From: Thalassotalea_H sp040779345
GTDB taxonomy: Bacteria > Pseudomonadota > Gammaproteobacteria > Enterobacterales > Alteromonadaceae
Direction: 5' to 3'
Length of the DNA: 64,000 nt
Assembly: GCA_040779345.1 (NCBI GenBank)
Contig: JBFONU010000002.1
Span: 1 to 64,000, forward strand
Shown: positions 9,041 through 17,379 of the stretch, in pieces
How positions within the stretch are numbered: position 1 is the first letter of the stretch
How the letters are laid out: each line of letters begins with the position of its first letter
Translations under genes and position numbers: made by a program
Notes under the pieces: model-generated
What the model was told of the DNA's origin: nothing
The model's database searches: none
What the model saw: the letters and a program-made list of their open reading frames with translations, nothing else

Positions 9041-9130
9041 GGCGTGTTGACCTTTGATGACGAATTTGGCTATTTTTAAAAAAGCTGAACTGATGTTATA
9101 AGATTATTACGACTAAGAAAAACACGCCGT
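9041..9130. repeat. Small MITE-like inverted-repeat element
   Basis: A 90-bp non-coding segment opens with GGCGTGTT (9041-9048) and closes with AACACGCC (9121-9128) plus GT. CTAA occurs directly on both flanks (9037-9040 and 9131-9134). The size, terminal inverted repeat and 4-bp flanking repeat of YTAR form fit a MITE mobilised by an IS5-type transposase. Only one copy is visible, so mobility is inferred. Confidence 0.45.
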
Positions 9131-9228
9131 CTAAAAATTAAAAGCTGCTGTGCTTATCATAGGTTGCATGCATACCATTGGTGGTTCAAAAATCAATACT
9201 CTCTAGGGGGTTGATCTTTGCTTATTAT

Positions 9229-9783
9229 TTATTGCTGAAATTTACCACACTTTTTCTGAGCACACTGTAATTTATCTCCCGCCGCCATGTGGCGTTTAAG
9301 CAATAAAGCGAAACCACATTCTTGGCACTCACCTTCAACAGGCTCATAATTCACTACATACTTACATTTAGGATAGGCATCACAAGAATAAAAGGTTTTT
9401 CCATAGCGATTGGTACGTTCAGTTAACTCCCCTTTGTGGCATTTAGGACAAGTAACTCCAGCACTTTCATGCGGGTTTGTATCTTCAATATGATGACAGT
9501 CAGGAAAATTAGTACAACCAATAAACATACCGTAGCGCCCCTGCTTCACCGCAAGCTCATGGCTACATTCAGGGCATTTACTGCCAGCAAGTATTTGATC
9601 GTCAACTTTTTCATGCTCAACAACCGGACGAGTGTATTGACAAGTAGGATAAGAGGCACAGCCATAAAAGGCACCTGACTTACTGTGTTTAATGGTTAAT
9701 TCACTGCCGCATTCAGGGCAAATCTCATAAGCTTTTTCAAGCGCATGCTCATGATGAGTAAAGATTGAATCGTCGTTAGACAT
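9229..9783 (-). CDS. yrdD: Topoisomerase-type zinc-ribbon protein YrdD
   Basis: A 184-aa protein made of four consecutive zinc-ribbon units. Three follow the CPxC ... GCxxYPxCxY pattern of the topoisomerase I C-terminal zinc finger (about 18-50, 67-100 and 112-146). The fourth is CQECG ... CAQKKCG at 152-180. There is no topoisomerase catalytic domain, as in E. coli YrdD, which is encoded in the aroE-smg-dprA neighbourhood. Likely a single-stranded nucleic-acid-binding accessory protein; its precise role is unknown. Confidence 0.88.
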   Translation of the reverse strand: MSNDDSIFTHHEHALEKAYEICPECGSELTIKHSKSGAFYGCASYPTCQYTRPVVEHEKVDDQILAGSKCPECSHELAVKQGRYGMFIGCTNFPDCHHIEDTNPHESAGVTCPKCHKGELTERTNRYGKTFYSCDAYPKCKYVVNYEPVEGECQECGFALLLKRHMAAGDKLQCAQKKCGKFQQ

Positions 9784-10179
9784 GAGTTACTAAATTTAAA
9801 AAACGTTAAAAAGATTATCGCATAAAAACCTATTGATGTCGTACCTATAAAATGAAAGGCTTATTAGCATCGCCTAATGCATCTTTACTTAGCTCAACCT
9901 GCTCAGTAAAAACGTTAACTGAAGCACCTCACTCTTCCTTAATACTTTTAAAAAGTTAAAATTTTTTTGTGAAATTAAATAAGTTAACTTATTCCTGCTC
10001 TACATAAATAACTTGGCAATATTGAAAAACACTCTTGCTAGCAATCAAAGAAATCGTTAAATTTAGCTAAATAATCGAAATTGCAACCGCTGGTTGACAA
10101 ATTAACAACCTAACTTGCTGGTCTGCAACCCTCTGAATTCCTATGCTTACCACTCAGTAACCCAACAGGAATAAACGTT
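9784..10179. other. 396-bp AT-rich intergenic region between yrdD and the XRE gene
   Basis: No gene is visible. An inverted repeat CAACC-GCT-GGTTG (10084-10096) overlaps a TTGACA-like hexamer (10094-10099), about 85 bp before the XRE start. A further GCAACC follows at 10115-10120. These could be an operator for autoregulation, but no matching -10 box is clear. AGGA precedes the XRE start codon. Confidence 0.35.
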
Positions 10180-11160
10180 ATGATATTAGCAGATAAAATT
10201 ATTACACTTAGAAAACAGCTAAGCTGGTCGCAGGAAGATCTCGCTGAAAAAATGAATGTTTCTAGGCAATCAGTGTCAAAATGGGAAAGCGCTAACAGCA
10301 TACCGGATTTAAACAAAGTCATAAAATTAGCCGAAATTTTTGATGTTTCAACTGATTATCTTTTAAAAGATGATATTGAAGCATATGACACTATTAATGA
10401 AGGTAAAGAACCTGGCATTATTCAAATGAGTTTAGAGCAAGCAAAACAATATGTTGATAATAAGATAAAAACATCGGCTCTTATTACTAAAGGCGTTATG
10501 TTTTGTGTGTGCTCAGTCGTACCGCTTTTTTTCTTGTTGGCAATGGCAGAAAATCACCGATTAAACTTAACAAGCAGTACAGCAGCCGCAATTGGGGTAG
10601 CAAGTATATTAGTTATGGTTGCTGTTGGCGTTAGCTTTTTTATTAGAACAAACCAGTATAAAAGTGAAATAGAACTGATAGAAAATGAAAAATTTGAGCT
10701 CGCTTATGGGGTTCACAGCATTTTCAAAGAAAAATTACAAAAATTCAGACCTAGCTACAACCTACGCTTATCGTTAGGTATCTTCATGTTTATTATCAGT
10801 TTTGTGCCACTAATGTTTGTGAGTTTGTTTTACAGTGGCTCAGAAATCATTCTATTAATGCTAATTGTTCTACTCCTTATGATAGCCATAGGAATTTACA
10901 TTGTTGCCCCAGTGTCAACTCAATACGATGCTTACAATCATATTCTAAAAGATCATACTATAGAGACTGAAAAAAGTAGGCGCACAAAACGTGTTGAGAA
11001 ACTTGCTGCATTTTACTGGCCTTTATTAACTGCGATTTTTCTTGGTTGGAGTTTATGGACAATGGATTGGGCCGTCACTTGGATTATTTGGCCTGTAGGT
11101 GCTGTACTTTTTGGTGCATTAGTTGGGTTAATGGAATTACTCAATAAAGAAGCGCTTTAA
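10180..11160 (+). CDS. XRE-family HTH regulator with a multi-span membrane domain
   Basis: Residues 1-65 are a classic Cro/C1-type helix-turn-helix (SWSQEDLAEKMNVSRQSVSKWE), with the DVSTDYLLKDD tail usual in Firmicutes XRE proteins. Residues about 100-322 hold roughly six hydrophobic helices in three pairs, with charged linkers. The protein is thus a membrane-tethered DNA-binding protein. Its target and signal are unknown, and no partner gene is adjacent. The architecture is much more common in Firmicutes than in gammaproteobacteria, so acquisition by transfer is possible. It is followed by its own terminator. Confidence 0.8.
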   Translation: MILADKIITLRKQLSWSQEDLAEKMNVSRQSVSKWESANSIPDLNKVIKLAEIFDVSTDYLLKDDIEAYDTINEGKEPGIIQMSLEQAKQYVDNKIKTSALITKGVMFCVCSVVPLFFLLAMAENHRLNLTSSTAAAIGVASILVMVAVGVSFFIRTNQYKSEIELIENEKFELAYGVHSIFKEKLQKFRPSYNLRLSLGIFMFIISFVPLMFVSLFYSGSEIILLMLIVLLLMIAIGIYIVAPVSTQYDAYNHILKDHTIETEKSRRTKRVEKLAAFYWPLLTAIFLGWSLWTMDWAVTWIIWPVGAVLFGALVGLMELLNKEAL

Positions 11161-11626
11161 AACCAATCATTTATTAAGTTCAATGGGTGTATTTACCATA
11201 CTTAACGGTACGCTCATGTAATTGTCACCTATCTTTTATCCTGAATATAAATAAGGTGAGCACTTTGCTCACCTCTTTGGTCGGTATTTAATTGGATGTA
11301 TTAGAAAAAGCAGCGACGATGAAAGAAAAACCACATACTTATCTAGTTCCCCAACGCATTGCCAAATGCATCGCAACCCATCTTTCCTAAAAAATTGTAT
11401 AATAATGCGTTTTTTATCAGCATGTTAACAGTCGATATTGCTAATGATTATAAAGCGAAGTGAATGCGTCATAGTGATAGTTGATGATGCAATAATTAAT
11501 GCTTAACCGGATCACTTTTTTAAAATCTGTCAGAGTTTAATCAAGCAAAGTGCTTATACGGCCAATAAGCAATATTAACGCATTAGTGGTGAATAAATGG
11601 CATCTTTGTGATAAATGAAAAAGCCG
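11161..11626. other. 466-bp intergenic region between XRE gene and smg
   Basis: The region contains the XRE gene terminator at 11255-11273. A lone extended -10-like TGTATAAT (11396-11403) on the plus strand has no gene downstream on that strand. No conserved ORF or RNA fold was recognised. A small transcript from 11400 cannot be excluded, but the sequence gives no further support. Confidence 0.4.
11255..11273 (+). terminator. Terminator downstream of the XRE gene
   Basis: A perfect 7-bp stem GGTGAGC / GCTCACC with an ACTTT loop, followed by a short TCTTT tract, about 95 bp after the stop. The T tract is weak. Confidence 0.6.
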
Positions 11627-11639
11627 CTAATGAAGCGGC
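11617..11639 (-). terminator. Terminator overlapping the smg stop codon
   Basis: The minus strand reads GCCGCT-TCATT-AGCGGC followed by TTTTT. The smg stop codon lies within the stem. This ends the LysM-dprA-smg operon. Confidence 0.85.
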
Positions 11640-12100
11640 CCTTCTTGTTCATCAAAGATTAAATCTTCCATTTGAGAATAGGCTGACTCTTTACCAGGTA
11701 CATTAAATAGCACCATTAATACTACCCATTTTAAGTCGTCTATTGAGAAAAACTTAGTATCAAGTTCCATAACACGATCTATCACCATTTCGCGAGTGGT
11801 AAAGTCAAGTACGTTAACTTGTTCTAAAAACATCAAAAAGCCCTGACATTCTATATCAAGCAACAATTTCTCTTCATCCGTATAAATACGAAATGAACGA
11901 TTTGTTTCTCTCGAAAAATACGGGTAGCTGTCAGTGTCTTGTAAAGCCGCTAATTTTTCCAACCAAGCAAGCGCTTTGTATATCTCGTCTTGGTGAAATC
12001 CTGCACGGGTTAATTCATCAGTGAGTATGTCGTGGTCTACCATTACCTCAGCTTCGCTATGAATATAATTTTCAAAAAGGTACATCAAGATATCAAACAT
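11627..12100 (-). CDS. smg: Smg family protein (DUF494)
   Basis: A 157-aa acidic helical protein with the family start MFDILMYLFENYIHSE and the LKWVVLMVLFNVPGKE block near the C-terminus. Smg lies beside dprA in many gamma- and betaproteobacteria. Its biochemical role is not established. The ATG is 12 bp from the dprA stop on the same strand, so the two are co-transcribed. Confidence 0.93.
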   Translation of the reverse strand: MFDILMYLFENYIHSEAEVMVDHDILTDELTRAGFHQDEIYKALAWLEKLAALQDTDSYPYFSRETNRSFRIYTDEEKLLLDIECQGFLMFLEQVNVLDFTTREMVIDRVMELDTKFFSIDDLKWVVLMVLFNVPGKESAYSQMEDLIFDEQEGPLH

Positions 12101-12112
12101 AATTAGCCCCTA

Positions 12113-13201
12113 TTAGTTTTTAAGGTAGCCCCCTGGTACCGCAGACACCAGACCTCTAAGCTCAAGCACTGTTAATCGGGTTAGCACTACATCTGTGGGT
12201 AGTTTACTCCGAGAAACCACCGTATCTACGGGAGTGATTTCATATCCCACACTAGCTAACAATGGATCGTTAAACAAGTCCTGATCACAACTTTTTTTTG
12301 ACTCTTCTTCACTATTCCTTTTTATCTTGTCCCTACAATTTAAGTTTAGACCAATTTTTGTATCAAATCTCATTTCATCTATTATATCGGCAAGTTCATC
12401 AACTAATTTAGCGCCTTGTTTAATTAACCAATGACATCCTTTAACTTGTGGGTTATTGATATTGCCCGGCACAGCAAAAACCTCTCTATTTTGCTCTAAC
12501 GCGCACCGCGCAGTAATGAGTGAACCACTTTTAATCGCTGCTTCAATAATAAGGACACCAGCAGACATGCCACTAATAATTCTATTTCGCTTAGGAAAGT
12601 GGCCGGCTTTAGGCGGTGTATTCGGTAAGAACTCGCTAACAATTGCCCCGCCATTGGCAATAATGTCTTTGACTAATTGCTTGTGACGCGCTGGGTAGCA
12701 TGTATCTAGTCCAGTTGCTACCACGGCTATCGTAATGCCCTTTTTATCAACCACGCCTTTATGAGCATGAGCATCAACGCCCAATGCTAAACCGCTATTA
12801 ACAACTATACCTTGCTCTGATAATTCACCAGCAAACTGATAGGCAGTTTCTCGCCCATGAATACTGGCATTTCTGCTACCAACAATTGCCATTTGTCGAT
12901 GATTTAGAATCTCACTATCCCCTTTAATAAAAAGCACTAAGGGTGGATCATATATTTCTTTAAGCTTTTCGGGATAATCAGCATGGCTATAAGGAATAAT
13001 TTTTCCATTAATATCTGCGACTTGTTGAATGATCTCATCAATGCGTAGCCAATCAGGAGAAACCACTGCTTGAAATTGTTTATCTGTAAAAGGACTGACA
13101 CTTTTTATCGGTGGCTGGGTGAATAACTCTGCAATTGAATATTGCTTGAGTATCGCTAATTTTTTTTGAACGGATAATCGGGGAATAAATTTAAGCGCCA
13201 A
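12113..13201 (-). CDS. dprA: DNA-processing protein DprA; 5' end apparently frameshifted
   Basis: DprA loads RecA on incoming single-stranded DNA in transformation. The Rossmann core is intact: VGSRNASIHG, SGLALGVDAHAHKG, GGAIVSEF, FPKRNRIISG and the KSGSLITARCALEQ block. A C-terminal winged-helix region follows. The only start codon left in this frame after the last stop is a TTG at 13201 with no Shine-Dalgarno. DprA-like codons continue upstream of it (DDVRFW before LALKFIP). A perfect AAGGAG plus ATG sits at 13290-13276 in another frame. The true gene probably ran from 13278, with one base lost (or two gained) near 13237-13260. Cotranscribed with smg. Confidence 0.9.
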   Translation of the reverse strand: MALKFIPRLSVQKKLAILKQYSIAELFTQPPIKSVSPFTDKQFQAVVSPDWLRIDEIIQQVADINGKIIPYSHADYPEKLKEIYDPPLVLFIKGDSEILNHRQMAIVGSRNASIHGRETAYQFAGELSEQGIVVNSGLALGVDAHAHKGVVDKKGITIAVVATGLDTCYPARHKQLVKDIIANGGAIVSEFLPNTPPKAGHFPKRNRIISGMSAGVLIIEAAIKSGSLITARCALEQNREVFAVPGNINNPQVKGCHWLIKQGAKLVDELADIIDEMRFDTKIGLNLNCRDKIKRNSEEESKKSCDQDLFNDPLLASVGYEITPVDTVVSRSKLPTDVVLTRLTVLELRGLVSAVPGGYLKN

Positions 13202-13236
13202 CCAAAATCGAACATCATCTGACAGTTCTGGTTGGC

Positions 13237-13290
13237 TTATTTCTTTAACTTTTCTGCTTTTACATCCTTGTTAACCATCTGTTTCTCCTT
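13237..13290 (-). pseudogene. dprA: Out-of-frame 5' end of dprA with RBS and ATG
   Basis: AAGGAG (13290-13285) and, 6 nt later, ATG (13278-13276) open a 13-codon frame MVNKDVKAEKLKK that ends at TAA 13239-13237. Shifting by -1 in the A-rich stretch would join it to the EISQPELSDDVRFWLALKF frame of dprA, giving a normal N-terminus. It could be a real mutation, an assembly indel or a short leader peptide. Confidence 0.6.
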
Positions 13291-13320
13291 AAAACAGTGC
13301 AGTAGCACTCAACTTATGTG

Positions 13321-14427
13321 CTATGGTGCTGTCACCGAGTCATGCAATCTAAGTGGTTTTTCTGAGTTAAGTATCAATGCCATACTCACTTGTTCAAACA
13401 CTTTAAAGACCATCATTTTTCCAATCGGCTCTTCTGGCATCTTGTAATCAGAATCTGAATCATTTGCCATCCTATTCCAACGGGACGCATCTTTAGTGTA
13501 AACAGGCCCATCATTAGTCTCAACAATACCTGGGCTTAATCTATTTACCGATAAAACATCCCCTTGCTTGATACCATGAGTAAAACCTTGATCAATAAAC
13601 ACCACTTCTAGTTTGCCAAATTCACGCATACCATTTGACGCTTTAATGATGTTACCTTTAACTGAGTCATCAGCTGCTTGCATGGTAAAAAATGACGGTA
13701 ATATTTGCCCTTCATTTACTGGTTTCACAATATCACTTGAACGAATTTCTCTAAGAGCTCCTTGAACGTAGAGAGTAGCAGGTGTTTTATCTGCAGTATT
13801 ACCTCGGCTAGTCGCCTTCCCTGTACCAACTAAACGTGCATGATAACCAATAATTTCTTCGGTCGTTGGAGAGATTATTTTTTCGCCCTTTTGATATACC
13901 GCATATGATGCTCCAACAGATAAATCACCATTAATATATAATTTTACGCCATCAACATTTGACTTATATCCATCATCACTACCTAAAACATAAGGACTAT
14001 TGCTCAATTCCGCTTCTGAAAGCACAGTGTCATACTTTACAAACGGTGATAAAACGCTGAGTGAAATGGTTTCAACTGGGCTTTGCTCTTTTAATGAAGA
14101 ACGGACTTTAGGAGACCATTTAAGTGCAGGCTTACCTTTAAGGGTAGGTTTACCTTTCACTAGCATTGGTTGACCTTGATCATCAAAGACAAGATTCAAT
14201 TCTTCACCGGGATAGATTAAATGTGGATTTTCTATTTCAGGGTTAATTCGCCATAATTTTGGCCACAACCAAGGCTGTTGTAAAAATGTGGCAGATATAT
14301 CCCAAAGGGTATCTCCTTTCTTCACCACATAAGATTTGGGAGCATTTTTTGCTAACTGAAGTTCGTCAGCAACAACACTCAACGGTAAAACCAAACAAAA
14401 TATCGTTAATATTGCCCTTTTTAGCAT
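13321..14427 (-). CDS. Secreted LysM peptidoglycan-binding protein
   Basis: A 368-aa protein with a clear signal peptide (MLKRAILTIFCLVLPLSVVA). A LysM domain follows at about 33-80 (YVVKKGDTLWDISATF ... NPHLIYPGEEL). The remaining 280 residues are beta-rich, with no catalytic motif that I recognise. A LysM protein of this type commonly precedes dprA, divergent from def, in gammaproteobacteria. It probably binds cell wall in the periplasm. It heads the operon with dprA and smg. Confidence 0.88.
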   Translation of the reverse strand: MLKRAILTIFCLVLPLSVVADELQLAKNAPKSYVVKKGDTLWDISATFLQQPWLWPKLWRINPEIENPHLIYPGEELNLVFDDQGQPMLVKGKPTLKGKPALKWSPKVRSSLKEQSPVETISLSVLSPFVKYDTVLSEAELSNSPYVLGSDDGYKSNVDGVKLYINGDLSVGASYAVYQKGEKIISPTTEEIIGYHARLVGTGKATSRGNTADKTPATLYVQGALREIRSSDIVKPVNEGQILPSFFTMQAADDSVKGNIIKASNGMREFGKLEVVFIDQGFTHGIKQGDVLSVNRLSPGIVETNDGPVYTKDASRWNRMANDSDSDYKMPEEPIGKMMVFKVFEQVSMALILNSEKPLRLHDSVTAP

Positions 14428-14543
14428 ACAAAACCGCCTATTCTTATCTCAATTACCCTAAAGCACTAGGATTAATTATATTTAATGGCTAAAATTGAAA
14501 CATAACACTCTATGCGAAATTTCGCGAATTCTTTTGAAAAATT

Positions 14544-15059
14544 ATGGCTATATTAGACGTTTTAAAATTCCCAGATGAAAGACTAAGAACTAAAGCAGCA
14601 CCCGTTGCTGAAGTAAACAATGATATTAGAAAAATTGTTGATGATATGTTTGAAACTATGTACGCAGAAAAAGGCGTTGGTTTGGCTGCAACTCAAGTCA
14701 ATATTCATCAACAAATCATTGTGATTGATGTCTCCGAAGATAAAGAACAATCCTATGTTTTGATTAACCCTGAAATCATCAAAAAAAATGATGATATGAT
14801 GATCAATGAAGAAGGTTGTTTATCGGTGCCCAGTTGCTACGCAAAAGTGGATCGTCATACTAAGGTTACCGTAAAAGCTCTTGATATTAACGGCAATGAA
14901 TTTGAGCTAGACGGTGATGAGTTACTGGCGATATGTATTCAACATGAACTAGACCACCTTAATGGGATATTATTTGTTGATTATTTATCTCCATTGAAGC
15001 GAAAGCGCATTCAAACTAAATTAGAAAAAGAAGCTCGCTTAGCAAAAACTGATGCTTAA
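14544..15059 (+). CDS. def: Peptide deformylase
   Basis: Removes the formyl group from the N-terminal methionine of nascent proteins. The 171-aa protein has all three metalloprotease motifs: GVGLAATQ (about 43-50), EEGCLSVP with the metal-ligand cysteine (about 91-98), and QHELDHLNG with two histidines and the catalytic glutamate (about 133-141). It starts the def-fmt-rsmB-trkA operon. Confidence 0.98.
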   Translation: MAILDVLKFPDERLRTKAAPVAEVNNDIRKIVDDMFETMYAEKGVGLAATQVNIHQQIIVIDVSEDKEQSYVLINPEIIKKNDDMMINEEGCLSVPSCYAKVDRHTKVTVKALDINGNEFELDGDELLAICIQHELDHLNGILFVDYLSPLKRKRIQTKLEKEARLAKTDA

Positions 15060-15087
15060 TAATCAAAATAACCAATAGAATCCATTT

Positions 15088-16062
15088 ATGTCTCAACCAT
15101 TAAATATTATTTTCGCAGGTACACCTGATTTTGCGGCAAAACATTTAGCCGCACTCATACAATCTCATCACAATGTTATCGCTGTTTATTGTCCCCCAGA
15201 TAAGCCCGCTGGGCGTGGCAAAAAACTCACCGCATGCGCAACAAAACTGTTGGCGCTTGAAAATAATATTCCGGTAGAGCAACCGAACAATTTTAAAGCC
15301 TTAGAAGATCAACAAACCTTAATCAATTACCAAGCCGATATTATGGTGGTGGTTGCGTACGGCTTATTGCTACCTAAAGTCATATTAGACGCACCACGAT
15401 TGGGGTGTATCAATGTTCATGGTTCTATATTACCTATGTGGCGTGGTGCTGCACCTATTCAACGTGCAGTTGAAGCAGGAGATCAGCAAACTGGTGTCAC
15501 TATCATGCAAATGGATGAAGGATTAGACACTGGCGATATGATCCTCAAAGCCACTTGTGAAATAAGCCAAGAAGACACCAGTGCGACTATTTATGAAAAA
15601 TTAGCGGCACTAGGTCCACAGGCTTTATTAGAAACATTATTATCGATGGCGGATAATACTCATCAAGCAGAGCCGCAAAACAATGAAATTGCCACTTATG
15701 CAGCAAAACTTAATAAAGATGAAGCTGAGTTAAACTGGCAATTATCAGCCCAATCACTTCATCAAAAAATTAGAGCTTATATTCCTTGGCCTGTTGCACA
15801 ATTTACCTTTACTGATGAAAAGAACCAACAACATCGAATTAGAGTTTGGCAAGCCAGTGTGATTGAATCATCCCACCAAGAAAAAAGCGGCACAATTTTA
15901 TCGGTAGATAAAACAGGCATCATCATAGCCACTGAAGACCAAGCCTTAAAGTTAGAAAGCTTACAGTTACCGGGGAAAAAAGCGTTAGCTTGTGCGGATA
16001 TACTCAATGGCCGAGCCGACTGGTTTCAAGTGGGTCAATCAATTAATGGTGTTAGTGAGTAA
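15088..16062 (+). CDS. fmt: Methionyl-tRNA formyltransferase
   Basis: Transfers a formyl group from 10-formyl-THF to Met-tRNAfMet for translation initiation. The 324-aa protein starts NIIFAGTPDFAAKHL. It has the catalytic NVHGSILPMWRGAAPIQRA region (about 110-128) and the C-terminal tRNA-binding domain (about 205-315). It lies 28 bp after def and 3 bp before rsmB; these three form one operon. Confidence 0.98.
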   Translation: MSQPLNIIFAGTPDFAAKHLAALIQSHHNVIAVYCPPDKPAGRGKKLTACATKLLALENNIPVEQPNNFKALEDQQTLINYQADIMVVVAYGLLLPKVILDAPRLGCINVHGSILPMWRGAAPIQRAVEAGDQQTGVTIMQMDEGLDTGDMILKATCEISQEDTSATIYEKLAALGPQALLETLLSMADNTHQAEPQNNEIATYAAKLNKDEAELNWQLSAQSLHQKIRAYIPWPVAQFTFTDEKNQQHRIRVWQASVIESSHQEKSGTILSVDKTGIIIATEDQALKLESLQLPGKKALACADILNGRADWFQVGQSINGVSE

Positions 16063-16065
16063 TAT

Positions 16066-17361
16066 ATGGCAGCTAATGTTAGAGCGCTTGCCGCTAAGTG
16101 CGTATTCGCAGTAATAGATAAAGGACGAAGCCTCGCTGACGAGTTACCCGCTTTTCAAGCAAAAGTTGAAGGGAAAGATAAGGGCTTATTGCAAGAGTTA
16201 TGCTATGGGGTATTACGTTATTTACCCGAACTAGAAAATGATGCTAGGCAGCATATTAAAAAACCTTTAGTTGCTAAACAACGGGTTATACATTTTTTAA
16301 TTTTAGTCGGTATATATCAACTAAAATATACTCGTATACCAGACCACGCCGCATTGAGTGAAACAGTTTCCGCAGCCAAACCATTAAAACATGACTATTT
16401 GAAGTCATTAGTAAATGGCATATTACGTAATTTTCAACGCAAAGAAAACACGCTAACAGAAAACCTGCCAGATGCTGTAAAATTCAATCACCCAAGTTGG
16501 TTTATCAAAAAAATACAGGCGGGATACCCTGATAATTGGCAAGAAATTTTGCTCGCCAATCAAGAAAGACCTCCAATGTGGCTAAGAGTGAATCAGCAAC
16601 ATAATACCGTAGCTCAATACTTAACTTTACTTGAAGAAGCAAAAATTGACGTTGATTTGATTGATGAGTTTTCCGGTGCGATTAAACTAATACAAGCGAC
16701 TGACGTAAACAAACTACCAGGGTTTGAGCTAGGGCATGTTTCAGTGCAAGACGGTGCAGCCCAGCAAGCCGCCCTACTCTTAAACTGTCAAGAAAATGAT
16801 ATTGTTCTAGATTGCTGCGCCGCCCCTGGTGGAAAAACCTGTCACATTTTAGAAATAGCCCCCAAAATACAATCAATGACCGCCATTGATATTGAAGAAA
16901 ATAGGCTAGTAAGAGTTAAAGAAAACTTAACTCGGCTCAACCTGACTGCAAAGGTTATTGCTGCTGACGCTTCAAAGCCCGAAGAATGGTGGGACAACCA
17001 ACAGTTCGATCGAATATTGCTAGACGCTCCTTGCTCAGGAACAGGTGTCATTAGGCGTCATCCTGATATCAAATGGTTAAGAAAAGCTAGCGATATCGAA
17101 GTATTAACAGAGTTACAGCAACAAATTTTAAAAAATAGTTGGTCTTTGCTTAAACCCGGTGGTACTTTGCTTTATGCAACTTGCAGTATCTTACCAGAAG
17201 AAAACTGTGAACAAATTCAGCGCTTTATTTCAAAAAATAATGACGCTGAGCTCATAGCTATAGAAAATACCCAACAGAAAATAGGCTGGCAAATTTTACC
17301 CAACGAACAGTCTATGGATGGTTTTTATTACGCTAAGCTAAAAAAGAAAAATAACGAATAG
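16066..17361 (+). CDS. rsmB: 16S rRNA m5C967 methyltransferase
   Basis: SAM-dependent cytosine-5 methyltransferase of 16S rRNA. The 431-aa protein has a NusB-like N-terminal domain (about 1-140) and a Rossmann methyltransferase domain with the SAM loop DCCAAPGGKTCH (about 248-259). The two catalytic cysteines lie in DAPCSGTG and YATCSI. It starts 3 bp after the fmt stop. Confidence 0.97.
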   Translation: MAANVRALAAKCVFAVIDKGRSLADELPAFQAKVEGKDKGLLQELCYGVLRYLPELENDARQHIKKPLVAKQRVIHFLILVGIYQLKYTRIPDHAALSETVSAAKPLKHDYLKSLVNGILRNFQRKENTLTENLPDAVKFNHPSWFIKKIQAGYPDNWQEILLANQERPPMWLRVNQQHNTVAQYLTLLEEAKIDVDLIDEFSGAIKLIQATDVNKLPGFELGHVSVQDGAAQQAALLLNCQENDIVLDCCAAPGGKTCHILEIAPKIQSMTAIDIEENRLVRVKENLTRLNLTAKVIAADASKPEEWWDNQQFDRILLDAPCSGTGVIRRHPDIKWLRKASDIEVLTELQQQILKNSWSLLKPGGTLLYATCSILPEENCEQIQRFISKNNDAELIAIENTQQKIGWQILPNEQSMDGFYYAKLKKKNNE

Positions 17362-17379
17362 CACATTGGTAATAGATAA

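Noticed and set aside
9436..9678. 80-codon open frame antisense to yrdD
   Set aside because: Shadow of the zinc-ribbon gene; no ribosome site or family similarity.
13232..13447. 71-codon plus-strand open frame at the dprA/LysM junction
   Set aside because: Overlaps two real genes on the other strand and has no recognisable product.
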